Part shown: positions 35,395 to 44,780 of the stretch, one piece after another | Position numbering within the stretch: the first letter of the stretch is position 1 | Layout of the letters: every line of letters begins with the position of its first letter | NCBI RefSeq assembly: GCF_019219095.1 | Contig: NZ_JAHUWH010000003.1 | Location: 124,001-188,000 of the forward strand | Source: Acidovorax sp. sic0104 | Lineage (GTDB): Bacteria; Pseudomonadota; Gammaproteobacteria; Burkholderiales; Burkholderiaceae_C | Length of the DNA: 64,000 bases | Reading direction: 5' to 3' | The notes under the pieces: generated by a model | What the model was told of the DNA's origin: nothing | Seen by the model: only the letters and a program-made list of their open reading frames with translations | Database searches by the model: none | Program-made: the position numbers and the translations under genes

Positions 35395-36543
35395 ATGAAG
35401 ATCACCCGACTGACCACGTTCCTGGTGCCCCCGCGCTGGTGCTTTCTGAAAATCGAAACCGACGAAGGCATCGTCGGCTGGGGCGAGCCCATCCTGGAAG
35501 GCCGCGCGCAGACCGTGGCCGCCGCCGTCGAGGAGCTGGGCGACTACCTCATCGGCAAGGACCCGCGCCATATCGAAGACCACTGGACGGTGCTGTACCG
35601 CGGCGGTTTCTACCGGGGCGGCGGCGTGCACATGAGCGCCCTGGCCGGCATCGACCAGGCGCTGTGGGACATCAAGGGCAAGGCCCTGGGCGTGCCCGTG
35701 TCAGAGCTGCTGGGCGGCAACGTGCGCGACCGTATCCGCGTGTACAGCTGGATCGGCGGCGACCGCCCCAGCGAGACCGCCCAGCAGGCCCGTGACGCCG
35801 TGGCCCGGGGCTTCACCGCCGTGAAGATGAACGGCACCGAAGAGGTGCAGTACGTGGACACCTTCGACAAGGTAGAGCGCTGCCTGCAGAACGTGGCCGC
35901 CGTGCGCGATGCCGTGGGCCCCAACGTGGGCATCGGCGTGGACTTTCATGGCCGCGTGCACCGCCCCATGGCCAAGGTGCTGATCAAGGAGCTGGAGCCC
36001 TACCGCCTGATGTTCATCGAAGAGCCCGTGCTCAGCGAGCACGAAGAGGCGCTGAAGGAGATCGCCCGCATCTCATCCACCCCCATCGCGCTGGGCGAGC
36101 GCCTGTACTCCCGCTGGGACTTCAAGCGCGTGCTGCAGGGGGGGTATGCCGACATCATCCAGCCCGACCCTTCCCATTCCGGCGGCATCACCGAAACCCG
36201 CAAGATCGCCACCATGGCCGAGGCCTACGACGTGGCCCTGGCCCTGCACTGCCCCCTGGGCCCCATCGCGCTGGCCGCCAACCTGCAGCTGGACGCGGTC
36301 TGCTACAACGCCTTCATCCAGGAGCAAAGCCTGGGCATCCACTACAACCAGGACAACGACCTGATGGACTACGTGTCCAACCCGGAAGTGTTTGCGTACG
36401 AGGACGGGATGGTGGCGATACCGAACGGGCCGGGGCTGGGGGTCGAAGTGAATGAAGAGTACGTGAGGGAGCGCGCACAGCAGGGGCACCGGTGGAGGAA
36501 TCCGGTGTGGAGGCACAAGGATGGGAGTTTTGCGGAGTGGTGA
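35395..36543 (+). CDS. dgoD: D-galactonate dehydratase
   Basis: 382 residues, the same length as E. coli DgoD. Key residues fall at the same numbers: Mg ligands D183, E209 and E235 ([20 protein letters not shown]), and catalytic H185 and H285 (ALHCPLGP). It belongs to the mandelate-racemase branch of the enolase superfamily and converts D-galactonate to 2-dehydro-3-deoxy-D-galactonate. It follows dgoKA by 72 bases and probably ends the sugar operon. Confidence 0.95.
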   Translation: MKITRLTTFLVPPRWCFLKIETDEGIVGWGEPILEGRAQTVAAAVEELGDYLIGKDPRHIEDHWTVLYRGGFYRGGGVHMSALAGIDQALWDIKGKALGVPVSELLGGNVRDRIRVYSWIGGDRPSETAQQARDAVARGFTAVKMNGTEEVQYVDTFDKVERCLQNVAAVRDAVGPNVGIGVDFHGRVHRPMAKVLIKELEPYRLMFIEEPVLSEHEEALKEIARISSTPIALGERLYSRWDFKRVLQGGYADIIQPDPSHSGGITETRKIATMAEAYDVALALHCPLGPIALAANLQLDAVCYNAFIQEQSLGIHYNQDNDLMDYVSNPEVFAYEDGMVAIPNGPGLGVEVNEEYVRERAQQGHRWRNPVWRHKDGSFAEW

Positions 36544-36792
36544 GACAGGTGATGGGAGCGTCGCGCGAGACATGAACCGTGACGACCAACGTCGGCACGA
36601 CCACGGAATCGCAAGGCCCTTCCCCACTTCCACGCTGTGTTTGCAACCGGCATACCGGAACACGAGAACTCACGGTCCTGGCTCAAATACAAACTAAGTC
36701 TTGTCGTTAGACACCCCATTCGACAAAATGCTGCGCTTTGATTCAATTTGCCCATGGCCCGTGCGGCCTGCAGCGCTTCAAAGAGTTAGCCG

Positions 36793-39700
36793 ATGCCCAA
36801 GAACTTGCCTACGCTCCCCAACCCTGAGCCCCTCCAGCGTTTCACGCCACACACCGAGTCTTCTCAGCCACCAATAGATACCCTGGCGCAGGGTTTGCGA
36901 ACCGACCTGGTATTCATCGACGGCCAATTGGAGGGCATCGATGGGCTCATTCAAAACCTGCCCGCGGATCTTGAAGTGATCGTGCTGGATGGGAGCAAGA
37001 ACGGCATTGCTCAGATGGCTGAGTACCTCGCTGGGCGACACGGCATTGACTCGATCGCGCTCATTTCCCACGGCAGCCCGGGCGCCCTGCAGGCAGGGAG
37101 CGTCTGGCTTTCCGCGCAAAACATGCAGGACCATCAGAGCGATCTGACGCGCATTGGCCAATCGCTTGCTGCGGATGGGGACCTGATGTTCTATGGGTGC
37201 AAGGTGGCAGATGGAGAGGAAGGCCAGGCGCTACTTGAATCCATTGCGGCTATCACGGGTGCTGACGTAGCCGGCTCTTCAGACAACACCGGGACATCTT
37301 TGCTGGGAGGCAACTGGGTGCTGGAACGTAGCGTGGGCCAGATCGAGACGGCCGTGCTGTCCGGCCAGGCCTCCAATGGTTACAACGGCCTGCTGGCCGG
37401 TCCGACCACGCAGATATTCGACACCATCATCCTGAACGATGGGCAGTTCACCTATGTGCCTCCCGGTCAGTCGAGCACCTTCGAAGGCTGGACCTTCTCG
37501 GTGCTGGACCGCACGGGCTCGATCGATCAGGCCGGCCAGATGGCCTACACCAACGATGCGAGCACCACGGGGTTGGCCAATAACGCCAGCGACAAGGCCC
37601 TTGTCTTCCAGGGCGTCTACGATAGCTTGACCGGTGAAGCCGCCGCGTCGTTGAAGTCGGCCACCACCGACAAGTTCCGTTTCGTGTCCGTCACGGTGGA
37701 GTCCTTCCAGAGCAACGGTGACAACTACGCGCTGGTGGGCTATCTGAATGGCGTGGAAGTCTCAGGCGCCCGGCAGACCTTCACCGCAGGCCAGAACCTG
37801 AGCGGTGGCACCATCGTCAGCGTGTCCGGCAGTTCGTGGGATTACCTGGATGAAATCCGCATCATGCGCGGCAGCGGACAGACCGATATCTCGCTGTCTG
37901 TGGACGATCTGTTGATCGCCGCCCCCATAGCCCCCAGCACGCCCCCCGTGATCGGCAATCTCAACGGCGACGCGGTCAACTATGTGGAAAAGTCCGGCCC
38001 GGTCCTGCTGGATGCAGGCTTGAACGTCACCGTGACCGACAGCGACAGCACTGACTTCAACGGTGGCAATCTCACCGTCAACATCGTCACCAACCGATAC
38101 GATAACTTTGACCAACTGCTCATCCTGAATCAGGGAACGGGTGCGGGGGAGATCGGCGTCTCTGGCAGCACTGTCACGTATGGCGGCACGGTCATCGGCT
38201 CATACACCGGTGGTACAGGCACCAACCCGCTGGTCGTGACCTTCAATGGAAATGCTACGGCCGCTGCTACACAAGCCTTGATCGGCAGAATTGCATTCAC
38301 CAATATTTCCTCAGACACCGGGGCGTTGCAGCGCACAGTGGCCTTCACGCTCAATGACGGCGACACCCTGACGGACAGCGCCGAGTCGCGCGTCAACATC
38401 ACGGTCCAGACCGTCAACGACGCGCCAACGTTGACTGCCACAGGCACCAACCCGATCTACACCGAGAACGGCGCATCCCAGCAACTTTTCAGTGGCACTT
38501 CGGTGTCCGCCGTCGAGTTCGGCCAGACGCTATCGAGCCTCAGCCTGACAATCAGCAATGTGGCCGATGGCTCCAGCGAGGTGCTGACGGTGGACGGCAC
38601 CAGCGTGGCGCTGTTCAATGGCTCCATCGTCAACAGCACCAGCACCTCCGCCTGGGGTTTGTCCGCCACGGTCAGCGTGTCGGGCGGCGTGGCCACCGTG
38701 ACGCTGAACTCATCCGCCGGCCTCTCCGGCGCCAACGTACAGACCTTGGTCAACGGTCTGGCCTACCGCAACCTCAGCGACAACCCGACCGACGGCGTTC
38801 GCAGCGTCACGCTCACCACGCTGCGGGATAGCGGCGGCACATCCAACGGCGGCATGGATACCGCCGTGCTGTCCGTGGCTTCCAACGTCACCGTGGTCTC
38901 GGTGTACGACGCGCCCATCCTGACGACCACTGGCGGCTCCACCGCGTTCACGGCCGGCGACAACACTGCATCGACACCTGTCGTGATCGACCCGCTGCTC
39001 ACGCTCAGCGATGTCGACAGCACGACGGCAGCGTCCGCCAGCGTAGCCATCACTGGCAACTTTCGGAGCGGTGAAGACCAGCTCATCTTCACCAACAACA
39101 ACGGCTCGCTCTACGGGAACATTACGGCCAGCTACAACGCAGGCACCGGTGTGTTGAGCCTGAGCTCGGCGGGTGCCAGCGCCACGCTCAGCCAGTGGCA
39201 GGCGGCGCTGCGCAGTGTGAGCTACACCGACACGGCCGTCACACCCAACAGTGCCACCCGCACCATCAGCTTCTCCGTCAATGACGGCTCGAACGACAGC
39301 ACAACCCAGACAAAGAGCGTCACTGTCACGCCGGTGGACCAAACCCCGATTCTGAGCACCAGTGGGGGCAGCAGCGCCTTCACCGAAGGCCAGGGCACGG
39401 TGCAGGTCGATCCTGGCGTATCCGTCAGTGACCTGGACAGCAGCACGCTGGCCACCGCCACCGTGCAGATCTCGGGCAACTTGCGCAGCAGCGAAGACCT
39501 GCTGCTCTTCGCGAACACCAGCAGCGCCATGTACGGCAACATCTCGGGCAGCTACAACGCCGCCACCGGCGAGTTGACGCTGAGCTCAGCTGGTTCCGTG
39601 GCCACAGTGGCTCAATGGCAAGCTGCCCTGCGCGCAGTCAGCTACAGCAACACCTCCGAAAGCCCTGATACAGGAACACGCACGATTGGCTTCGCCGTGA

Positions 39701-41064
39701 GCGACGGAACCCAGAGCAGCGCCGTCGGCAACAGAACGATCACCTTGACGGCAGTCAACGACGATCCTACCGTTGCAAATCCCATCGCAGACCAGATTGC
39801 TCCCGAGGACTCCGCCCTCAACTTTCAGATTCCGGCCAATGCCTTTGCGGATGTGGACACCGGCGATACCCTCACCTATAGCGCTCAGCTGTCAGGTGGT
39901 GGAGCTCTTCCTGCGTGGCTGAGCTTCGACCCCATCACCCGTACCTTCAGCGGCACCCCTGTCAATGCAGACGTCGGCGTGCTGTCGATGGAGGTGACCG
40001 TCAACGATGGGAACGGAGGCTCCGCGACCGACACCTTCCAGATCACAGTCAGCAACACCAACGATGCACCCACGGTGGCCAATGCCATCCCCAACCGCAG
40101 CGCCACCCAAGGCTTTGCCTTCAACTACACCCTGGCGGCCAACACGTTTGCGGACGTGGATGTGGGGGACACCCTGAGCTACTCGGCCCAGCTCGCCGGA
40201 GGCGGGGCATTGCCCGCGTGGCTGAGCTTCTCCCCCGCCACAGGGACTTTCAGCGGAACCCCCACCGGCACCGGCACCGTGAGCATCGAAGTCACTGCCA
40301 ACGACGGTCATGGCGGCAGCGTGAGCGATAGCTTCGATGTGGTCATCAGTGCGGTACCGGAGGACCCAGAACCACCCGTCACTCCACCCGTGACCCCACC
40401 GGTGACCCCGCCCACGCCTGGAGTGCCCGACAGCGACGGCATACCGACCATCGTGGAAGACCAGGTGCCAGGCATTCCGGGCCCTGGCGGGGCCATCCTG
40501 CCAGGTGATGGCAACGGAGACGGCATCAAGGACAGCGAGCAAATGAGCGTGGCCTCGATCGGCTTTGCGCTCAGCCCCACGGGAGAAAGCAACCCTGGCG
40601 GCGCGCAGCCCACCTTCACAACCTTGGTCGCCAGCAGCCTCAATGGCAAGGTGGTCAGTGGCAACGACAACAGCCGCATCACCAGCCTCAAGCAACTGGA
40701 CGCACCACACGACCTCCCCGGAGAGCTGCAGTTGCCGATAGGACTGGTGAGTTTCACGGTGGAGCTGGCAACGGGCAAGACGGGCGAGAACTTCAGCCTC
40801 TACGTGGACCCGGCGCTGGGCGCAAACGGCTACTGGAAGCAAGACAACACCGGCACCTGGGTGAACATCGCCAGCGAGCCATATGGAGGCAAAACGGTGA
40901 TGGAGGGCGGGCGTCTGCGGCTGGACTTCCGCATCGAGGACGGGGGGCAGTTCGACGCGGACGGCAAGGTGGACGGGGTCATCACCGACCCGGGAGCACC
41001 GGGACACATGCCGCTGTCGATTACCGGGCAGGCGCCTGACTTGCCCCATGGGTTCTGGTTCTGA
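36793..41064 (+). CDS. Large DUF4347/cadherin-like repeat surface protein
   Basis: 1423 residues. A DUF4347 domain lies at about 38-180 (DLVFIDGQLEGIDGLIQNLPADLEVIVLD, SHGSPGALQAGSVWLSAQNM, MFYGCKVADGEEGQALLESIA). A choice-of-anchor-like region follows (about 210-385). Then come cadherin-like repeats with VNDAPTLTA and LRSSEDLLLFANTSSAMYGNISGSY, two near-duplicate Ig-like modules (LPAWLSF...GTFSGTP at about 1040 and 1140), a VTPP proline linker, and a C-terminal choice-of-anchor U-like domain. No Sec signal and no RTX nonapeptides are visible, so the export route is unclear. It is probably a secreted adhesin or matrix protein. The A+T content is a little higher than in its neighbours. Confidence 0.85.
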   Translation: MPKNLPTLPNPEPLQRFTPHTESSQPPIDTLAQGLRTDLVFIDGQLEGIDGLIQNLPADLEVIVLDGSKNGIAQMAEYLAGRHGIDSIALISHGSPGALQAGSVWLSAQNMQDHQSDLTRIGQSLAADGDLMFYGCKVADGEEGQALLESIAAITGADVAGSSDNTGTSLLGGNWVLERSVGQIETAVLSGQASNGYNGLLAGPTTQIFDTIILNDGQFTYVPPGQSSTFEGWTFSVLDRTGSIDQAGQMAYTNDASTTGLANNASDKALVFQGVYDSLTGEAAASLKSATTDKFRFVSVTVESFQSNGDNYALVGYLNGVEVSGARQTFTAGQNLSGGTIVSVSGSSWDYLDEIRIMRGSGQTDISLSVDDLLIAAPIAPSTPPVIGNLNGDAVNYVEKSGPVLLDAGLNVTVTDSDSTDFNGGNLTVNIVTNRYDNFDQLLILNQGTGAGEIGVSGSTVTYGGTVIGSYTGGTGTNPLVVTFNGNATAAATQALIGRIAFTNISSDTGALQRTVAFTLNDGDTLTDSAESRVNITVQTVNDAPTLTATGTNPIYTENGASQQLFSGTSVSAVEFGQTLSSLSLTISNVADGSSEVLTVDGTSVALFNGSIVNSTSTSAWGLSATVSVSGGVATVTLNSSAGLSGANVQTLVNGLAYRNLSDNPTDGVRSVTLTTLRDSGGTSNGGMDTAVLSVASNVTVVSVYDAPILTTTGGSTAFTAGDNTASTPVVIDPLLTLSDVDSTTAASASVAITGNFRSGEDQLIFTNNNGSLYGNITASYNAGTGVLSLSSAGASATLSQWQAALRSVSYTDTAVTPNSATRTISFSVNDGSNDSTTQTKSVTVTPVDQTPILSTSGGSSAFTEGQGTVQVDPGVSVSDLDSSTLATATVQISGNLRSSEDLLLFANTSSAMYGNISGSYNAATGELTLSSAGSVATVAQWQAALRAVSYSNTSESPDTGTRTIGFAVSDGTQSSAVGNRTITLTAVNDDPTVANPIADQIAPEDSALNFQIPANAFADVDTGDTLTYSAQLSGGGALPAWLSFDPITRTFSGTPVNADVGVLSMEVTVNDGNGGSATDTFQITVSNTNDAPTVANAIPNRSATQGFAFNYTLAANTFADVDVGDTLSYSAQLAGGGALPAWLSFSPATGTFSGTPTGTGTVSIEVTANDGHGGSVSDSFDVVISAVPEDPEPPVTPPVTPPVTPPTPGVPDSDGIPTIVEDQVPGIPGPGGAILPGDGNGDGIKDSEQMSVASIGFALSPTGESNPGGAQPTFTTLVASSLNGKVVSGNDNSRITSLKQLDAPHDLPGELQLPIGLVSFTVELATGKTGENFSLYVDPALGANGYWKQDNTGTWVNIASEPYGGKTVMEGGRLRLDFRIEDGGQFDADGKVDGVITDPGAPGHMPLSITGQAPDLPHGFWF

Positions 41065-41103
41065 CCGGCCCGCGGCCGGGGCGCACTGAGCGACAAACAA
41101 GAA

Positions 41104-41139
41104 CGGCCGGTAGCCGCCCTGCATTACGGCGCCCGGCCG
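41104..41139 (+). terminator. Strong hairpin after the DUF4347 gene, weak terminator candidate
   Basis: CGGCCGG...GCCG, a 10-base loop, then CGGC...CCGGCCG makes a stem of 11 pairs with one 2-base internal loop, 39 bases after the stop codon. The T-run expected of a rho-independent terminator is missing. Confidence 0.4.
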
Positions 41140-41243
41140 CTCGTCCCGCACCGGGTAGCACGCACCCTCATGAATTCCTGGGGAGTTCACGTGCTGCCAC
41201 GAAAATCCAGAGAGAGCCCAGACACTTCAAAACTCTCCTTTTG

Positions 41244-41286
41244 ATAGCAAATAACGCTTATCCATGAAGCGCCAGGAGCGAATTCA
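41244..41286 (+). repeat. Interspersed ~44-bp intergenic repeat, copy 5
   Basis: Starts ATAGCAAATAACGCTTATCC and ends GCCAGGAGCGAATTCA. It occupies the 320-bp gap between the DUF4347 and nuclease genes, which otherwise holds only the hairpin at 41104 and the LexA-like site at 41342. Confidence 0.75.
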
Positions 41287-41341
41287 AGCGGAGCATCGCC
41301 GTCATTTCCCTTGATTCGGTCCAGAATCGGCACCCGTCTGG

Positions 41342-41361
41342 CACTGTGATTAAAATCAGTA
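41342..41361 (+). promoter_or_regulatory. LexA-like box before the nuclease-helicase operon
   Basis: CACTGTGATTAAAATCAGTA has the core CTGT-N8-TCAG, one base from CTGT-N8-ACAG, and matches the 20-base consensus at 13 positions. It ends 23 bases before the ATG at 41385. The first box in this window at 5290 is at almost the same distance from its gene. Confidence 0.5.
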
Positions 41362-41384
41362 CCACGCCAGCCCACCCATCCGCC

Positions 41385-42350
41385 ATGACGGTGCTGCCTT
41401 CCCATCTTTCTGACTCTCCACCCGCCATCGCCATCACCCGCTTTCACCGCACACGCCTGATGCAGATCTGGCGCTCGGCGGGTTGGCCATGCAAGGACGG
41501 GCTGGAGATCGACCTGCTGGCGGCCGGACTGATCACGCTGCGGGTGGCGCCTGACGGCTGCGAGACCCTGCGGCTCACCGATGAAGGCATCCGCACCCTG
41601 GCGCTCGCACGCCAGCGCAGCGTGCGGGCGCTGAGCACGCACGACCGGCTGGCGGCGAAGTTTGCAGAGCACCTGCTGGCGGCGGGGCGCATCGTATGGC
41701 GGGAGCTGTCGCTGCGCGCGGTGGTGGATGGGCCGGCCCCCACACCCGCACCCGATGCCGCCCTGCCTACCCCCCCCTTCGGCAACGGCAGGGGGAATGG
41801 CCGCAGCACCCCGCTGTGGAGCGAAGACCCCGACACGCCCGCAGCCCGCGCCGCCGCCAATGTGTGGCGCATGGCACGGCCCGATCTTTTCTCGGTGCGC
41901 AACACCTCGGTGCCGGCCTACCTGCAGCCCATGGTGCACGAGGTGAAGGCCAGTCGGGCCGACCTGCTGTCGGACCTGCGGCACGACGCCAAGCGCCAGG
42001 CGTACCAGTGGCTGTGCGAGGAGTGCTACTACGTGTTCCCTGCGGGCATTGCGGAGCCGCAAGAGATTCCGGAGCACTTCGGCATCTGGGTGCTGCACGG
42101 CAAGCTGGACGACGGTGAAAACAGCCGGTTCGAGCTGCTGCGGCCGGCGCGGCATGCCCGCTGCGCCCTGCCCTTTGCGGTGTGGATGGCGCTGTGCAAG
42201 GCCACGCCGATGCGCAGCGAGGCCGAGCTGGCGCAGGCCCACCTGGGCGAGCCGGGGGACGACGCGGCCGGGCCGCCCGCCACGGGGCCTGCAGCGCGTG
42301 ATCTGCCGCCAGACGGCAGCGCTCCACCCTGCGCCGAAGCCCCGCCATGA
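41385..42350 (+). CDS. PD-(D/E)XK-type nuclease domain protein
   Basis: 321 residues from the ATG at 41385; a GTG at 41346 would lie inside the LexA-like box and is rejected. An N-terminal winged-helix-like region (about 15-110) precedes a nuclease core: D167 in RPDLFSV, then E186-V-K188 in VHEVKASRADLLSDL, followed by YQWLCEECYYVFP. The pattern resembles MmcB-type DNA repair proteins. It is probably a DNA-binding nuclease. Its stop overlaps the helicase start by 4 bases (ATGA), so they act together. The Pro/Gly-rich stretch at 115-150 and the C-terminus are likely disordered. Confidence 0.7.
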   Translation: MTVLPSHLSDSPPAIAITRFHRTRLMQIWRSAGWPCKDGLEIDLLAAGLITLRVAPDGCETLRLTDEGIRTLALARQRSVRALSTHDRLAAKFAEHLLAAGRIVWRELSLRAVVDGPAPTPAPDAALPTPPFGNGRGNGRSTPLWSEDPDTPAARAAANVWRMARPDLFSVRNTSVPAYLQPMVHEVKASRADLLSDLRHDAKRQAYQWLCEECYYVFPAGIAEPQEIPEHFGIWVLHGKLDDGENSRFELLRPARHARCALPFAVWMALCKATPMRSEAELAQAHLGEPGDDAAGPPATGPAARDLPPDGSAPPCAEAPP

Positions 42351-44707
42351 CCTACACCGTGGCGGTGCGCGAGCTGTGCGAGTTCACCGCCAAGCAGGGC
42401 GACCTGGACCTGCGCTTCACCCCGGCGCCCACCGCGCTCGAGGGCATCGCCGGCCATGCCACCGTGGCCACGCGGCGGGGCGCGGGCTACCGCGCAGAGG
42501 TGGCGCTGGCGGGCCAGTACAAGACGTTGCGCGTGCGCGGCCGGGCCGATGGCGTGGACGCTGCGCAGCAGCGGCTCGATGAGGTCAAGACCTTCAAGGG
42601 CCGGCTGGACCGGCAGCCTGCGTCGCACCGCGCGCTGCACTGGGCTCAGGCACGCATCTACGGCTGGCTGCTGTGCCAGCAGGAGGGCTGGGGCCACGTC
42701 GACCTGGCGCTGGTGTACTTCGACATCGGCACGCAGAAGGAAACCGTGTTCACCGAGCGCCACAGCGCGGCCGACCTGCAGCAGCATTTCGGGGTGCAGT
42801 GCGAGCGGTTCCTGGCCTGGGCCGAGGCTCAGGTGGCGCACCGTGCGGCGCGCGACGCAGCGCTCTCGGCGCTGGCGTTTCCGTTTGGCACCTTCCGCGC
42901 AGGGCAGCGCCCGCTGGCCGAGGCGGTGTACAAGGCCGCTGCATCAGGCCGCTGCCTGCTGGCGCAGGCACCCACGGGCATCGGCAAGACCATGGGCACG
43001 CTGTTCCCGCTGCTCAAGGCCATGCCGGGGCAGCAGATCGACAAGGTGTTCTTTCTGGCGGCCAAGACATCCGGGCGGCAGATGGCGCTGGATGCCCTGC
43101 ACCGCCTGGCCCGCAGCCCATCCGCCGACGCCCCCGCGCCGCCGCTGCGCGTGCTGGAGCTGGTGGCGCGCGACAAGGCCTGCGAGCACCCCGACAAGGC
43201 CTGCCATGGCGAGTCGTGCCCGCTGGCGCAGGGCTTCTACGACCGGCTGCCAGCCGCCCGCGCTGCAGCCGTGGCGACAACCACCGACGAAGTCATTGCG
43301 GCCCCCGCCCCGTTGCTGCTGCAGGCCCGCGTGCGCGAGGTGGCGCTGGCCCACCAGGTGTGTCCGTACTACCTCAGCCAGGAGCTGGCCCGCTGGGCCG
43401 ATGTGGTGGTAGGCGACTACAACTACTACTTCGACCTGGGCGGCCTGCTGCACGGCCTGGCGCAGGCCAACCAGTGGCGTGCGGCGCTGCTGGTGGACGA
43501 AGCCCACAACCTGGTCGAGCGCGGCCGCAAGATGTACACCGCCGAGCTGCGCCCTGACAGCCTGGCGCTGGCCCGCCAGTCAGCTGCTGCCGCGCGCCAC
43601 CCCGCCGTGAAGAAGGCGCTGGACAAGGTGCGCCGCTGCTGGGTGGCGCTGGACAAGGAACAGAGCGCAGCCGGCGCCGCCTACGCTGTGTACCAGGCCT
43701 TTCCCGAAAAGCTGCTGGCCGCGCTTCAGCAGTGCGGCAGTACCCTGTCGGACCACTTTGCCGACCACCCCGCCGAGCCCGATGCGGCGCTGCAGGCCTT
43801 CTACTTCGATGCGCTGCACCTGGTGCGCATGGCCGAGTTGCTGGACACGCATTCGCTGGTGGACGTTACCCAAGCCACGCGACCCACCCAAACCACACGG
43901 TTCGCGCCACATATGGACGGCAAGGCCGCAGCGCCGGGCAGCTCCACGCTGTGCATCCGCAATGTGGTGCCCGCGCGCTTCCTGCAGCCGCGCCTGCAGG
44001 CCGCGCACACCAGCACGCTGTTCTCGGCCACGCTGCAGCCCGCGCGCTACTACGGCGACCTGCTGGGCCTGCCCGACCAGCATGTGTGGGTGGATGTGGA
44101 GTCGCCTTTCGACAGCACGCAACTGCAGGTGCAGGTGGCGCGCCACATCTCCACGCGCTACCCGGACCGCCACGCGTCGCTGGCACCCATTGCCGATCTG
44201 ATGGCGCGGCAGTTCACCGAGCGGCCGGGCAACTACCTGGCGTTCTTCAGCAGCTACGAGTACCTGCAGCAGGTGGCCGATGTGTTCGAGCGCAACCACC
44301 CCGGCCTGCCGCACTGGCGCCAGTCGCGCCGCATGCTGGAGGCCGAGCAGCGGCAGTTTCTGGGCCGTTTCACAGACACCAGCGAAGGCATTGCCTTCGC
44401 GGTGCTGGGCGGCGCGTTTGCGGAAGGCATCGACCTGCCGGGACGCCGGCTGATCGGCGCCTTCCTGGCCACGCTGGGCCTGCCGCAGGTCAACCCGGTC
44501 AACGAGCAGATCCGCCAGCGCATGCAGGCGCTGTTTGGCGACGGGTATGACTACACCTACCTGTTCCCCGGCCTGCAGAAAGTGGTGCAGGCGGCGGGCC
44601 GCGTGATCCGCACGCCCAGCGACGAGGGCGTGGTGCACCTGATGGACGACCGGTTCGGGCGGGCCGAGGTGCGGACGTTGCTGCCGACGTGGTGGAAACT
44701 CGGATAA
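42347..44707 (+). CDS. XPD/DinG-like DNA helicase fused to an N-terminal nuclease domain
   Basis: 786 residues. An N-terminal PD-(D/E)XK-like module carries D69 and E79-V-K81 (RADGVDAAQQRLDEVKTFKGR). The helicase has Walker A 208-APTGIGKT-215, four iron-sulfur cysteines (C279, C286, C291, C339), DEAH at 384, motif SATLQPARYYG, and a C-terminal VVQAAGRVIRTPSDEG motif VI. Superfamily 2 XPD-type helicases unwind damaged or structured DNA. The Cys placement supports a 4Fe-4S cluster. It is the second gene of a two-gene operon with a separate nuclease, a probable repair or recombination complex. Confidence 0.88.
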   Translation: MTYTVAVRELCEFTAKQGDLDLRFTPAPTALEGIAGHATVATRRGAGYRAEVALAGQYKTLRVRGRADGVDAAQQRLDEVKTFKGRLDRQPASHRALHWAQARIYGWLLCQQEGWGHVDLALVYFDIGTQKETVFTERHSAADLQQHFGVQCERFLAWAEAQVAHRAARDAALSALAFPFGTFRAGQRPLAEAVYKAAASGRCLLAQAPTGIGKTMGTLFPLLKAMPGQQIDKVFFLAAKTSGRQMALDALHRLARSPSADAPAPPLRVLELVARDKACEHPDKACHGESCPLAQGFYDRLPAARAAAVATTTDEVIAAPAPLLLQARVREVALAHQVCPYYLSQELARWADVVVGDYNYYFDLGGLLHGLAQANQWRAALLVDEAHNLVERGRKMYTAELRPDSLALARQSAAAARHPAVKKALDKVRRCWVALDKEQSAAGAAYAVYQAFPEKLLAALQQCGSTLSDHFADHPAEPDAALQAFYFDALHLVRMAELLDTHSLVDVTQATRPTQTTRFAPHMDGKAAAPGSSTLCIRNVVPARFLQPRLQAAHTSTLFSATLQPARYYGDLLGLPDQHVWVDVESPFDSTQLQVQVARHISTRYPDRHASLAPIADLMARQFTERPGNYLAFFSSYEYLQQVADVFERNHPGLPHWRQSRRMLEAEQRQFLGRFTDTSEGIAFAVLGGAFAEGIDLPGRRLIGAFLATLGLPQVNPVNEQIRQRMQALFGDGYDYTYLFPGLQKVVQAAGRVIRTPSDEGVVHLMDDRFGRAEVRTLLPTWWKLG

Positions 44708-44738
44708 AAAAGGCCGGTCACGCAGGGCGACCGGCCTT
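44705..44738 (-). terminator. Terminator, best for the tct operon
   Basis: AAGGCCGGTC, a 9-base loop and GACCGGCCTT give a 10-bp stem. The A-run on its left side becomes a U-run when read on the minus strand, so it ends transcription of tctBA. It may also stop the convergent helicase operon. Confidence 0.8.
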
Positions 44739-44780
44739 GTCAAGGCTGCCGAGGCAGCATACAGAGAGTCAATCTTCAGG

